From Bathymodiolus brooksi (lineage: Eukaryota > Mollusca > Bivalvia > Mytilida > Modiolidae), in assembly GCA_963680875.1 (NCBI GenBank), contig OY804588.1, positions 58,602,369-58,666,368 of the forward strand: DNA of 64,000 nt, in the 5' to 3' direction. The notes beneath the pieces are model-generated. The model was not told where the DNA came from. It saw nothing but the letters and a program-made list of their open reading frames with translations, and did no database searches. This document shows, piece by piece, positions 35,040-47,434 of this stretch; positions within the stretch are counted from its first letter, which is position 1, and every line of letters begins with the position of its first letter. Made by a program: the position numbers and the translations under genes.

Positions 35040-37286
35040 ACTTTTTCCAGGTGAATAGGTAAATATATGTAACCTTTAACCTGATCAATGAAACCATCAC
35101 CACCTGGACATAGCATTGGCCAAAAACTGGCCGACTGCCAACATGGAACAATTAAATTTCCAACAGGTTACACTGTTTTATATATTTCAATATATGGGTT
35201 ATCAAAATATAGGCGGTACAAACAAGCCATTAACGCCATGCCAATCAACAGCAAAGGCATAAATGCCAGTGGAATACATATTCCAAAATCTGGAATAAAA
35301 TATAACCAACTTATAATTGTGATCAGAGGCGAAGCAATCAACCTCGTGTGGCCCCCAAAGGGATTCAACAAGCTCAAATATAATATCAGATATACCCCAG
35401 TCGTCATGATCACAAATTCTACTAAGATAATCAGCTTTATCGTTCTCTGACCTAGGTATCCAGACCATATCACTGTTGACGTTAAATGTCATACATGCAC
35501 TGAAAATGTCCAAAGCTAACTCTTGAAGAACAGTTTTTGTACTACCTTTGCTCACAATACTGACCACATTTTGATTGTCTGTGAACCATGTTATCCTCTT
35601 ACCCGACAATATATGAATCAAAGACAATAACACCTGTTTCACAGCAGTGAGTTCTTTCCATGTAGAACTGTTCCCTTTTTCCGAATCTAGTCACATACCA
35701 TGAGCTATATCTATAGGAGTCTCTACTATATAACCACCATAACCTGTACCACTAGCATCACTAAATACTATTTGTTGACAGGATTCATCTAATGTCAAAT
35801 GTTTTACATTAACAAGCTGAAAATTGTTTCTCCAAAACACAAGCTGTTCAAGGCTAGATTCTGACAACTTAATGTACGAGTTCCAAGAAAGAGAACTGTT
35901 GATATCTATACTTAAATGTTTAGTCATCAAATATACAATATTACCAATGACTGAATATGTAGAAATAATTTGTCCTACTAAAGATGCTACCTTTCTAACA
36001 TATACTGTTTTGCGCACAGATAAACATGAACAAATATCTGTAATAGTATTGATAATTTTCTCAACCCTGTCTTCTGGTATCTTATAATATCCACACTCAG
36101 TGTCAATAATAGTACCTAACCATACTAGACGTTTAACAGCTTGCAAGAATGACTTTTCGGCTTTTAGAACAAAACCACTCTTTATCAAGTCAATTTGCAC
36201 TTCATTGGCAATATTTTGACATAATTGTTCATCTGGATCAATGCCTATCCCATCGTCAAGATACATAATAATTTGTTTACCCTCAGAGTGCCAATTTTTT
36301 ACAAGTGGTCTGGTAATCTTTGTAAGCAAATAACATGCAGAAGCTAATCCGAAAGGTAATACAAGAAATTTGTAAAATATACGTACTCCATCTTTTAACC
36401 AGGAAAACCCCAAATATTCAGTATGGGGATAAAAAATGTCAACATGATGATATGCTGAGTGAATATCGAACTTAAAAAGATTAGAATTATGTTTAATATG
36501 TTGTGTAGCTGTTCTCTTGTCTTCATACTTGACCGAATGTTTCCATAAATGTTTGTTAACGACCCGCAAATCAAGAATAAGTCGTTTTTTACCGTTAGAA
36601 TGAATAGACACGGTAAACGGATTAACAACAGTAGGTTGAACTTCACACGTGACAATTAAACCTCTATCTAATAAGTCTTGAATAGCTGAATCTACAAAAT
36701 CAGTATGCTTTATGGCAGATAAATTGTTAGATAAACAAACAGATGGTGGAACTGAATAAAAAGGTATCTTATAGCCATCCCTAATTGTGTCTATAATGAA
36801 ATCATATGCACCTATGTCTATCCAAAATTGTATGTTACTCTTAAGTCTACCCTTGACAATAATATTTGCATGACCCTGTTCATATTCAAAATAATCATGC
36901 GTAAATTTTTCTATGTGATCAGAATTATCTGAATTTTCAACATTATAAACAAAATACTCATCTTTTACAAATTCAGTTTCCGGCCTTTGTTTGGGTAGCT
37001 GGCTTGTTGCTGACAAATGGACAGTTGGCCCTCCAATGTTTGACTGATCCGCAAGCGTAGCAGAGTCCTCGTTGACGTTTGCCAGCATAGGCACCTTGTG
37101 TGAATGGGACATCTGTGTACCAAGGTTGCTGGGACCCTCGAAAGGGCGGCATAGGTGGAACATAAGAATATCCTGCAGGTTGTATGGCAGCGGCGTTATA
37201 GCTAGACTTCGGCCCTGAACTTTTGTTTTTGGACTTCTTCTTCCTAATAGCACGGTTTTCTGCCCTAATAATCTTTGATTCGTCAT
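35040..37286 (-). pseudogene. DIRS pol: reverse transcriptase, RNase H, methylase-like domain; nearly intact
   Basis: Open from 37286 to 35694. RT shows 'LFKFDIHSAYHHVDI', LPFGLASA and the active site YLDDG near 36252-36263, with RNase H starting VFSDASGTGYGG. A single in-frame TGA at 35693-35691 interrupts RNase H, and the same frame continues to 35202 through 'WFTDNQNVV' and 'VDCFASDHNYKL'. After FVPPIF the frame shifts and reads NLIVPCWQSASFWPMLCPGG, the Dam-like methylase region of DIRS/PAT pol. The 5' end overlaps gag by about 310 bp in another frame, so expression would need a frameshift or internal start. Confidence 0.88.
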
Positions 37287-37740
37287 CAGAGTCGCTTGCT
37301 ATCGGATTTGCCTCGTATTGCCGGGCAGTGTCCCATCCGCTGTCAGACGTTTCAGCAATTTTAATTAGCTTGTTGCGGTGCTTGAGCCTTTCTATGCAAG
37401 CAATTACCAAGTCGCGCGCATAATCAATCGTTGTATTGTCAATAGCCCATAAAGCCTGTGTTAAATCCTCCATATTTTCAGTATTAGAATTGAATTGAAT
37501 TGTGTTGCCCTCAGATCTCCACTTATACTGTGCGTCAGATTTCAATTTCTTCACATGCGACTTCATGAACTGAGTGGTCCCATGAATTTCATCTCTCAAA
37601 ACACCTATTTTTTCACTTACTTTGGCCTCGACTATAGCCTCAATGTTCTTACTTTGTCTATTAACAGCGTCTAAAACTGTGTTTAGGGAAACATCGTCAG
37701 CTGGTCCGTCGCTTTCGTCCATCGTATAATTTTTTTCCAT
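36973..37740 (-). CDS. DIRS/PAT gag-like protein with zinc knuckle
   Basis: 255 residues from the ATG at 37740, just inside repeat A1. It has an acidic N-terminus, a predicted helical segment, and a basic KKKSKNKSSG stretch. The C-terminal CCHC knuckle CYACGSVKHWRANC indicates nucleic-acid binding, as expected of a gag that packages element RNA. It overlaps the pol frame at 36973-37286. No lesions. Sequence outside the knuckle is not recognisable, so gag is assigned by position and knuckle. Confidence 0.82.
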   Translation of the reverse strand: MEKNYTMDESDGPADDVSLNTVLDAVNRQSKNIEAIVEAKVSEKIGVLRDEIHGTTQFMKSHVKKLKSDAQYKWRSEGNTIQFNSNTENMEDLTQALWAIDNTTIDYARDLVIACIERLKHRNKLIKIAETSDSGWDTARQYEANPIASDSDDESKIIRAENRAIRKKKSKNKSSGPKSSYNAAAIQPAGYSYVPPMPPFRGSQQPWYTDVPFTQGAYAGKRQRGLCYACGSVKHWRANCPFVSNKPATQTKAGN

Positions 37741-37795
37741 TTTTTTTTTGTCTGAAAACACGACTATTCGAGCTGGCCCTACCGTGCCAGAAGGA
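37739..37795 (-). repeat. Split repeat A1 (element 5' end)
   Basis: Matches A2 at 33286-33345 in direct orientation, including the poly-T run and 'cgactattcgagc'. It overlaps the gag start codon by two bases. Confidence 0.88.
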
Positions 37796-38084
37796 TTAAA
37801 ATAAGTTCCTAAATAATGTAATTATGATTAAAAGTTCTCTTACCTCATACATAGGTGACCTTTGCCGATTTTGGCTATCCTGTTTAGGCCCTTTACGTTT
37901 CTTACCTTTAGCTAATTTTAATAAATTTGGCTTACCATTCATTTGGTCCTGTGCCTACCTGATGAAGGTTATTCCAGACACCCTTCGTGGATTATTACGC
38001 GTAAACTGAAAATATTTCTTTAAAAAATTATACTTAAAGAAACTATACCTTTACTGGTAAAATGCATTGGTTTTATATGATTTT

Positions 38085-38290
38085 GATTTTTGGTGTTTTA
38101 CCGCCACTTTCAGCAATATTTCAGCTATATCATGGCGACCAGTTTTAGTGGTGGAAGAAGCCGGAGTACCCGGAGAGAACCACCGACCATGAGCAAGCAA
38201 CTGGTAAACTTTATCACTTGCGACTGCGAGTCGAGTGCGCCCTTTTTGTAATTTACAAAGCCGGCCGTGAACCCACGCCGTATTGGTTTT
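38085..38290 (-). repeat. Dispersed repeat, 'caatatttcagctatatc' family
   Basis: Copy of the family with 'accgccactttcagcaatatttcag' and 'gtggaagaagccggagtacc'. I associate this family with molluscan genomes. No internal promoter boxes are clear to me. Confidence 0.65.
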
Positions 38291-38534
38291 ATACACTAAT
38301 ATAAAATGTCACCTATGCTTGAAATAATATTATAACACAGATCTGATCTGTTGAAAAACTTATACATACGAGTTGTCAATGAACAATTCTGGCTTCCATA
38401 TCTCAGTGTCCAATGCATAAAAGTGTTCTGCTGTGTTTGTAGCGTCTACTGTCCATGTCCACCTGGTATCTGTCCAATCCTGTCCATCATATTGAACATA
38501 CATGTATATAATTATTTATTCCATGACTGGAAGT

Positions 38535-38760
38535 TTTTGCCTATAAAACTAGTTTAACCGTGCCACTTTCTTTATTGAAGTGCCTGTACCAATGCCGGAA
38601 AGTGGGTGGTCATATCTTATCCATAATATTTAGCAGTTAAAACGATTTATTGTATGATTGGCGGTTTCGGTCCAAAAAACTAGTTTAACCCCGCCACCTT
38701 TTTATTGAAGTGCCTGTACCAAGACAGGCAAGTTAGCGGTCATGTATTTGTGTATTTGGG
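38535..38760. repeat. Two tandem-like copies of 'actagtttaacc...attgaagtgcctgtacc'
   Basis: 38547-38622 and 38680-38745 are related, and 53385-53420 is a weaker third relative. I recognise this as a repeat type common in Mytilus-like genomes (memory, not a search). Confidence 0.55.
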
Positions 38761-38799
38761 GTATCAATTGTGCCTCTTTCTACAATTAGTCTATTAGAT

Positions 38800-39134
38800 T
38801 TTGAATTTGTCCCGACAATGTGGTATTTTTTCATTTGTCATTTCACATCTTTGCTTTAAGAAAGGTTTGAAGATGGAAAATAGACAAACAGAAGCCTGGA
38901 AGGATAAACAATATACAATGGCCAACAAAAAAGACAAACACAAACAATGATCCACAAAATAAAATACAGGAAACTAAAAATTATGCAAATAAAAACTGGC
39001 GGTCTACTCGGTTGCTCTGGAAGGACATACAGTTCGTGCTCCGTTAGTGGTACCCATCGTGTTACTATTAAACGACACGAACCATATTTCTTCTGTATTT
39101 CTACTAAAAAAAAATTAAAAAAGCATTCCATCAA
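38800..39134 (-). repeat. Retroelement 3'-tail remnant
   Basis: The minus strand reads RLIVTRWVPLTEHEL...LPEQ, the same degenerate signature as the tails at 1076-1270 and 54720-54930. No active frame. Confidence 0.5.
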
Positions 39135-39590
39135 CTTGTACTTTAAAAAAACAAGCTTATTGGCGCAAATATAGCATTCTTTGTAGCAAAAATAAGTAGA
39201 AAACAGTGATTATTTCTAATATTTGTCAAAGAAAACTTCTTATTTTCCCAAAAGCGGAAAACGCATGATTGTCTGAAGAGCATATATTCTTGAAAGAATT
39301 ACCATACGAGATCATTAAATCATTATGACAAATTTATTTAAATGATGTCTTTGTTTGTCTATTGGCTGACACCCTTAGTAACGTTCTCTGATAAATTGCA
39401 TGCCAGTATTGTAACCGGTATTATATTTGGCTATAATGCAGCTACATGGGGTATTTTATTCTATGGTATAATGATAAGCAGTCTGTTTCACCAGGATGTA
39501 CAACAAAATTTGGACTGGTTGGGCTGTATACACACGTATCTAAATGACATTCGTATATCATATGTTACAGAAACACTATGAACACAGTAT
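39135..39590. other. Intergenic, no gene found
   Basis: 39342-39581 is open on the plus strand but has no recognisable feature. Confidence 0.3.
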
Positions 39591-39755
39591 ACAGTTATTT
39601 CATGCCTGTTCAGGGAACAGTCAAAACTATTGACCTGAGGTGGTGGAGATGACTTGAGAACTGTTGCCTGAGGCCGAAGACCGAAGTCAACAGTTATCTC
39701 CAGCACCGAGGGACAATAGTTTTGACTGTTCCCTGAACAGGCATGAAATAACTGT
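39591..39755. repeat. Perfect 42-bp inverted repeat (MITE-like hairpin)
   Basis: 39591-39632 is the exact reverse complement of 39714-39755, with an 81-bp loop. A smaller imperfect inverted pair (aactgttgcc / gtcaacagtt) lies in the loop. No target duplication is obvious. Confidence 0.9.
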
Positions 39756-39943
39756 TTTATTATATTATATACATGCACATAACCACAAATCCATTGAAGA
39801 TGATAATGTCAGCATACCATACCATTAAAAATTTGGGGCACAACATTGTTTTGAAAGAAATACAACATTTGACAGGAATGACGCACTGCCCATCGTTCTC
39901 GGGCATGGAACAGTTCGGATCCGGAAGTGGGGGAACAGTCACC

Positions 39944-40330
39944 TTGAGGAGTCAACTATGAACGGTGTTTGTATTGACAACTTGAGGAGTCAGCTATGAA
40001 CGGTGTTTGTATTGACAACGTGAGGAGCCAGCTATGAATGGTGTTTATATAGACAACTTGAGGAGTCAGCTATGAACGGTGTTTGTATTAACAACTTAAG
40101 GTGTCAGCTATGAACGGTGTTTGTATAGACCACTTGAGGAGTCAGCTATGAACGGTGTTTATACAGTGTGTATTGACAACTTGAGGTGTCCGCTATGAAC
40201 GGTGTTTGTATTGACAACATGAGGAGTCAGCTATGAACGGTGTTTGTATGGACAATTTGAGGAGCCAGCTATGCACGGTGTTTGTATGGACAACTTGAGG
40301 AGCCAACTATGAACAGTGTTTGTATGAACA
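39944..40330 (+). repeat. 38-bp minisatellite, about ten copies
   Basis: Unit 'aacttgaggagtcagctatg' plus 'aacggtgtttgtattgac', with one expanded unit near 40156. Confidence 0.92.
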
Positions 40331-40349
40331 CTAATTTAATCGTGATAAC

Positions 40350-40450
40350 CAATACAGATTGATTGATTGATTGATTGATTGATGGTTTCTTTGCGCCCAG
40401 GCGCTAATATTTCATGCATATTCAGGACGAGAACACGTTCAACAATATAT
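40350..40450. repeat. (GATT)n followed by a foldback-arm related segment
   Basis: 'gctaatatttcatgcata' and 'ggacgagaaca' match the inner arms of the foldback element (5407-5445 and its mate near 7760), so this is a dispersed repeat shared with that element. Confidence 0.6.
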
Positions 40451-41844
40451 AAAATATACACTGAAATGAGGGAGGGACGAACAACGGGGCAACCATTTGT
40501 GACTGTCACTGGAAACGCATGGTGAGTAGGGTGTGGACACAACATAAAACCTTTTATTTCCACTACAATGCGCTGTCACTTTTTGCGAAATCAACAAAAA
40601 AAGGTGTTTAAGGTGCAGGGAGTATAACACTCTCAAAATACGATACTCACTTTGGTTCGTGGTCGGTGGTTTGTATCATAGCCTGACACCAAAAATTTAA
40701 AACACATAATTAGCATGTATGTTTGTTCATTTTACTGTCACATTGAGATATCTGACGATTGATGGTAATATTTTGCTCATAGACATGGACACTTTCTTAA
40801 TTCTAATTTGAATCGCTAATCTAATATCTTTAATAAAATCGGAAACGGTAACGAAATAATCCTTTTTACTTTACTCCAAAATGTCGTGTGTGTATAATGT
40901 CCCACTGTATCCCTTAGTAATGGGAAATTGTTTTGCTAATTGGATTGGGACTGGGGCTATCTGTATTTCGGGCGTTTGGTCGACATAGTTCAAAGTTATC
41001 AATTGCTAACTATATTGAGGTCACCCCTCTGGACTATATTTAAAAGGCGATATATGAACTTTGAAGAAATACCGTATTACGATATCAATGTTCTTGAAAG
41101 TGCAATCGTTCTTGATACCTGTACTTAAGCAATATACACAGTGAGAGTGTGTAAGGAGTAATTCACACCAACGTGGGTAACCTATTTAAATAATAGATTA
41201 ATTCTAAAGATTATTTTATTTTAATATGCATATTATCGATTTTGAACATTATAACAATAAAAGTACAAATTAAATTCTCTTGTAGCTGTAAAGTATCCTG
41301 TTACATAGTCAAGTTATTTTACACGACATTGTCGACAACTGGATCCAGGTCTCACACGACATATTACAATAATTATCATGAGAAGGTTACACAACTAAGA
41401 AACCTCTATACGATAAAATGAAATAAAATTACTGTTCCTAATTCAAATAGACAAATAGTAGAAAATGGCAAAATTCAAACCCCTAACAAACATATACACG
41501 ACCACCCACATCCCTGGCTTTGCACAGGAACCTCAATAATAAGTGTGTGCGGAGGGGGTGGGGTCGGTTTTGAGGGCAGATTGAGGCGGTTAACTAGTTT
41601 TATGAGCCCAATTTTATATGATTTTCCTATGTTAACATAGTATACACTTGATAGTTATATCTGGTTATCATACTATAACCAATCGGACGTTAGCGAGAAA
41701 TGCCTAAACACATGCATAAAACTATTGACATATTGTGATTGATAGAATGCTTAAACTTTACACTCCTCTAACATAAAAAATTAATGATGTTATTTTCTAA
41801 AACATAATACAGTCCACTTAGTCAGCTCATTCCAGCCTGTTTAC
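40451..41844. other. Intergenic, no gene found
   Basis: Short ORFs only. 41535-41590 has a G-rich tract. No splice-supported exon. Confidence 0.35.
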
Positions 41845-42950
41845 AAATAAAAACGTAGATATCAAATGTAGTGCGCACGATGTGTTTCTGGAAAAAACCT
41901 TAATCAGGTACGCTCTAAATCGAAAGATTGGAAAGCCAAATAATTTAAAGTTTGTTGTCTTTATTTGTAAACTCCTAATGTGATGTCGAGCACAATGATG
42001 ACAGTATTTGTAAGATTACTTCACCCGTATTTTGTTTTCTTGTTGATAAGTCCGCATCTGAGTAATAAAATTATATATACTCCAAATAACATCAACATGA
42101 CAAATATGTACTGATGTAGCGTTTGTCGACAGAAATAAAGAGTACCACTCAACAGCAGGGTTAGAAACCGTTTCATACTTATTATAGAGTATGAGTTGTG
42201 CTCAATATTGAAACCCTACCGTAAATGTGAAATGTAAAACAGCAATACAAGTGTAATTCCTTTATTTTAATATATGAAGAATAGTTACACGTGTTCATTT
42301 ACACCCATATCCTTTCTTACTAAATGTCATAACTTATGACAAATGCGTTTATTTTTTTATTTTTTTTTTTAGCTGAGCTGTTTCTGGAAAAACCTTCATA
42401 AGGTACGTTTCTGGAATAACCTTCATCAGGTACGTTTCTGGAATAACCTTCATCAGGTACGTTTCTGGAATAACCTTCATCAGGTACGCTCTAAATCGAA
42501 AGATTGGAAAGCCAAATAATTTAAAGTTTATTGTCTTAATTTGTAAACTCCTAATGTGATGTCGAGAACAACGATTACGATATTTGTAAGATTACTTCAC
42601 CCGTATTTAGTTTTCTTGTTGATTAGCCGGCATCTGAGTAATACAATTATATATACTCCAAATAACATCAAAATGACAAATATGTCCTGATGTAGAGTTT
42701 GTCGACAGAAAAAAAGAGTACCACTCAACAGCGGGGTTAGAAACCGTTTCATACTTATTATAGGGTATGAGTTGTGCTCAATATTGAAACCCTACTGTGA
42801 ATGTGAAATGTAAAACAACAATACAAGTGTAATTCCTTTATTTTAATATATGTAGAATAGTTACTCGTGTTCATTTACACCCATATCCTTTCTTACTAAA
42901 TGTTTTGACAAATACGTTTATTTTTTTATTTTTTTTCTAGCCGAGCTATT
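41845..42950 (+). repeat. 576-bp tandem duplication
   Basis: 41895-42372 and 42470-42950 are copies at an offset of 576 bp with a few per cent divergence. Between them are four short copies of 'gtttctggaataaccttcat', a local expansion of the segment start. Each ends in a T-rich tract. Confidence 0.88.
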
Positions 42951-44837
42951 TTCACATGAGTTTTTTTTTGATTTTCAAGAGTACTTACTAGTGTCTTCTT
43001 TTCGTCACCGAGCATATTGCAATGAATCCAACCAAGCACAAACCTCTATTTATCAAGCATCTTATTATACATGCATTAGATATGATTTGTTGTTGCCATG
43101 GATAATCAATTAACTAGATAATATTCCAGTGTAGAGCTGCTATATTTAGTTTTGTACACTTTGTGCTAGCTAATTATTTCCTCCCTATAATATCACAAAA
43201 GAATCTCAATAGGTTCAAAATATTTTTTTAATATACACATACCATTCGTAATGTACACGTTCTGCCCATTAAATATAACTAAAGCCATCGTGTGCGTGAT
43301 CGTATGGTTGTTGCATTCATAACAATGAAAGTGAACACGATATTTTGTCAGTTGCAGGTACAATCATAGGATTATGAAAGACGGGTAATTAAATCAAATT
43401 CACGGATAAGATTGGGAGGCTTGTCGAATCTGGGATATTATTGGAATTTTTTACTGCTGATAAAATCAAAAACGGAAAATACTACACTGTTAGATCACAA
43501 TTGTAGTCAAAAGCGGTACTCCTATCAAACATGTTACTTTACGTCAGCACCTCGATTCACTTCCGGTCTTTTGGTGTGATATATGTTGCTCATCTTCTTA
43601 GTTTTCTATGTTATGTTTTCTTCTTCTCGTAATCGTTATATGTCTTGTGTCCAATGTTGCCTGTATATCTACACCGTCCATTCTTGATTGGTTCTTCTGT
43701 TTCATCTAACGTTTATCTATATACATGACCGTTTACTAAAGGGACCATCATGGTCATGATTGTATGTATGGTAGTTGGATATAGCTACATGTGCAATCAG
43801 TGGCTATCACCACTGAAATTGTGAGTAATGGTTTAAGAGAATCAAAATAATAGAATACTGTCAAATACTGCCATACATTTGCTGTCTATTTCAATATCTA
43901 AATCACTGTATGTTTTATGAATAAGAAAATGACAGAAGGGCTCATAATTCAATAAAGAAAGACAATCACGTGATCATGCATTAAAGAATAGGAGAATACA
44001 AACAATAGCCAGCGTGAACCAACACAGAAAACAAAAGATAGGCATTCAATACCCCATAGCAAACCGGAAGTCAAATAATGTGATCCGGAATGGTGAAATG
44101 ATCTTTGTGGTACATGACGTCTTTCTCAAAGTAATAGTTAAAATCCAATGATCAAATAGCGTTATGAAATGACAAACAACACACAACAACGTCAGTACAG
44201 TTCCAAAACCCAATCTTAAAATTACAGAAACAGAAACGCAATCGTATTATTCGATCTTTAGTTTTATGTGTATGTTTTGTAGATCGTTATTTGTCCTTTT
44301 ATACCTTTTCTTTTGACCATTGTGTTGTCTGTTCTTCTTCGATATACGGATTCTGATTACACCTTTGGTATCTTTAATTGTTCTTACATGTATGGACCAC
44401 TCTTAGTGAAATGATGCGGTTTTACACGAGTTTTGCCAATGTGAACAAAATCCAACACTGACTTAGTGTAAAGACCGCGGCGTCCTTAGCTTGATCTTTA
44501 TGCTTAATATATTTATCCTGTAACATAGACACTGCAACGAAATGAACGACTTCATGAAGGTGATCGTAAAACTTCGGACGTCAAGACTTAAATCTAACTT
44601 ATATGAGATCCTTTGTAAGCAGTTTACTCGTTAGCAGCAATCCTGTATCTAGGAAATTTAAATTTGATACACAGATCCTGTAATATCGTTTTGAGATATA
44701 TAATTTGTGTATGCTGGGGCTGTAATATATCAACAAATGCAACTTATGCAAAAAAAAAATAATAAAAAAAAATAGACAAACTCCACCCCCCCCCCCCCCA
44801 AAAAAAAATATACAAAAACAAAAATGAATTAATGATT
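42951..44837. repeat. Gene-poor region with retroelement-tail remnants
   Basis: 43585-43740 and 44250-44380 resemble the dispersed tail 'ctttagttttatgtg...gaccattgtgttgtctgttc' seen at 54820-54930. 44748-44815 is A/C low complexity. No gene. Confidence 0.5.
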
Positions 44838-45175
44838 ATGGTGGTTAACGCCACTTCCAACAATATTTCAGTTATATCGTGGCGGTCAGTTTCATTGGTG
44901 GAGGAAACCGGAGTATCCGGAGAAAACCACCGACCTGCTGCAAGTCACTGATAAACTTTATCGCCTGAGCGAGATTCTAACTCACAACGTTATTGGCGAT
45001 ATACACTAATATCGTGGCAGTCAGTTTCATTGGTGGAGGAAACTGGTGTATCCGGAGAAAACCACCGACCTGCTGCAAGTCACTGATAAACTTTATCGCA
45101 TAATGTTGTATCGATTACACCTCGCATGAGCGAGATTCGAACTCACAACGTTAGTGGTGATATGCATTGATTACA
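44838..45175 (+). repeat. Two tandem copies of the 'ggtggaggaaaccggag' dispersed repeat
   Basis: 44838-45008 and 45009-45175 share 'atcgtggcggtcagtttcat', 'gagaaaaccaccgacctgct' and 'gcaagtcactgataaacttt'. The second copy is slightly longer. Confidence 0.8.
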
Positions 45176-45957
45176 TAGGTAATTGTAAATCCTACTACCA
45201 TACGATCAGGACCACGCCACAAAAACAAAACAAAACAAACAACAAATTTAAAAAACAACAATCTGATTACGCTTCGACTAACATTTAACATTTAACATAA
45301 CCTGATTAGAGGTCAGTCAATGGAAATGACACTAATAGGCCAGCGGCGAGATCTAAAAAGGCGCTTATTTAAAGAGTTAAATCATTCCATCGACTACACA
45401 CCTAAATATACTTTCAAATGCTAGATTATGCTTTTAGCTAATAAATTTACCATGCCGTAAGAAAATCGTATGGTCACGTTATCACGAAAACTACATTCTT
45501 CTAGGATTAATGCGTTTTTGGAGAAAGTCCGATCATACTCAGTAAAATCAATATTTTACATGATTTATGCATCTTCGGCAATTTGTTGCACTTGTAGTTT
45601 TTAAATTTAACTTAAATAAATAAAATAAGCCAAAATATCTTATTAAAATAACTTTTATTTCATCAGTTCCAGCAGATGTGGTAAATATTTTAACGGTTAC
45701 TTTTAATATTATGTCAGAAGAAATACTTTCATTAAATTGATCTCAAACTTTTTTTAAAACAAAAGTGTAAACATAGTTTACATAAAACATTATCATTATA
45801 GCGACAATTTCTACTAGTTTAAGAGGTTTGGACCGTTTTTAAATGCACATCAACATATCGAAAGTAGAAAATGATTCCGGATATTTTGCCCGTGACTTTT
45901 TAAAATTATAATCCTCAGTCCGATCAAATCTTATTGCATCGAGACCAAAGCATATTC
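45176..45957. other. AT-rich intergenic DNA
   Basis: No gene, and no promoter-motif block precedes this module copy, unlike the left one. Confidence 0.4.
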
Positions 45958-46131
45958 TTGTGTTATCTGTATTTGATTGTTGTCACCCTTCATTGATAAC
46001 ATTTGCTGTTGTTAATTGTAACGTCTTAGTTACAAAAGGTGGTTTGAAATATTGTTTGTAGAGAATTTAATTAGTGTTTACAAGTTGTCAGAAAATCATT
46101 TGTCGGAACTGTTGTGAGTGTTTTCCGGAAA

Positions 46132-47434
46132 ATGGCACAGTTTGGTAGCCAACATAAACTTCTTCCATCTAGTGCTAAGAGGAGTACACCTTCAATAGAT
46201 TGGAACCAATGTATCATTTGTCAATGTAAAAGTCTTGAACAATTATACGTTTTTACCGATAGGGGCAAATAAACTTTTATTAAAGCCGCAGAGGTACGTC
46301 AAGATGAGGTATACAGACGATTAATAGTAGAAGTGTCTTCAATTACTCATGTTGTATCTGAAAGTTTTGTGGTGAAATATCATAGGTCTTGTTGCAACTC
46401 ATATACCAGTAAACAAAATATTACGTGTTTTGCACACAAAAAGACAATAAAAGAAGTGCCCGATAGTAAATCAAGTAGTACATTTGTATGTTCAAATGAT
46501 ATTACTACCAGATCTGATTGGACTTATTGTATTTTCTGTAAAAAGAAAAGTTATATAAAAGACCATAAGCTCCCCAAAATTGAATCACAAGTCGCTTATT
46601 ACATTTCTCGGCGATTACATTGTCAAACATATTAATCAGAACAGTTCTCTCCAAGAAGGGCTATCACTTTACCTGGCCGGTTTATTTTCTAATCCTGAAA
46701 CAGTTAAAATGTTGATTCAGAATGGTGTGTTAGATTGCAGTTGCTTGGCAAGCACACAAGAAGAGGCGGATACCCGCATAATTTTGCATGCACTGTATTC
46801 TGACAAACTGTACCAAGAGAATAACGTTCAAGGTCGCATTGTTGTGAAATCCCCAGATACGAACGTTCTTGTCCTTTTAGTACATTATTTTCCAAAAATG
46901 AAAAACACAAGTGAGCTTTGGTTTCAAACAGGACTTATTACGAGCACTAAGGATTATAGACGTTATATCCTTATACACGAGTTATGCAAGTCATTGAGCT
47001 CCGTTGTGTGTGAGATCTTGCCAGCTGCCCAATCAGTTTAGTGATTTTTCTCGAATAGAATGCTCTGACATAGATAATTCAGTCGATCTAAGCCGAAAAC
47101 TAATCCGAAGGGAAAGTCGAAACGATGCCATATCGATCTGAACAAATTGCGGGTAAAATTGGCAACTGGCAAAGAGTCTACTTTGGTGAGACTTCCTCCG
47201 AGTGAAGACACATTTAAACAGCATGTTCTTAGATCTTCGTACAAAACAAAGATATGGTTAAATGCACATATTCCAAAGCTAGCAGTTGGGTCACCTTTTG
47301 AGCATGGTTGCAAAGATGGAAAGTTTGGTCTTGAACTAATATTGTCCTGCACAGAACTTTGTCCTTGCCAAGCATTAGACATCTGTCACAATGTGATTAC
47401 ACACAGGACAGATATCGAAGATGACGATGCGTAA
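46132..47434 (+). pseudogene. FEN1/PIN-like nuclease with CXC domain, second copy, deleted
   Basis: Same gene as at 2635-4138, more than 95% identical where aligned. It keeps cysteine codons at two sites that are TGA in the left copy. It has its own TAA at about 46268 and the shared frame change near 46600. Three deletions are visible. About 84 bp at 47028 removes the GCDTTSSFFGIGKK motif. A short one lies at about 47105. About 100 bp at 47345 removes most of the CXC domain. No active nuclease could be made. Confidence 0.75.

Larger units (their letters stand above)
32968..37795 (-). mobile_element. PAT-like DIRS-order tyrosine-recombinase retrotransposon
   Basis: On the minus strand the order is A1 (37795-37739), gag, RT/RNase H/methylase-like pol, tyrosine recombinase, B1 (33625-33459), A2 (33345-33286), B2 (33135-32968). 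Split direct repeats A1...B1-A2-B2 are the known hallmark of PAT/Ngaro-type elements, as opposed to the inverted repeats of DIRS1. The methylase-like segment and lack of a hydrolase ORF favour PAT over Ngaro. gag and recombinase are intact; pol has two or three lesions. Confidence 0.88.

Noticed and set aside
39342..39581. Possible small membrane protein
   Set aside because: A single unsupported ORF whose end lies next to the hairpin; no homology recognised.
40940..41128. Short open frame
   Set aside because: No domain, no splice support, no neighbouring exon.
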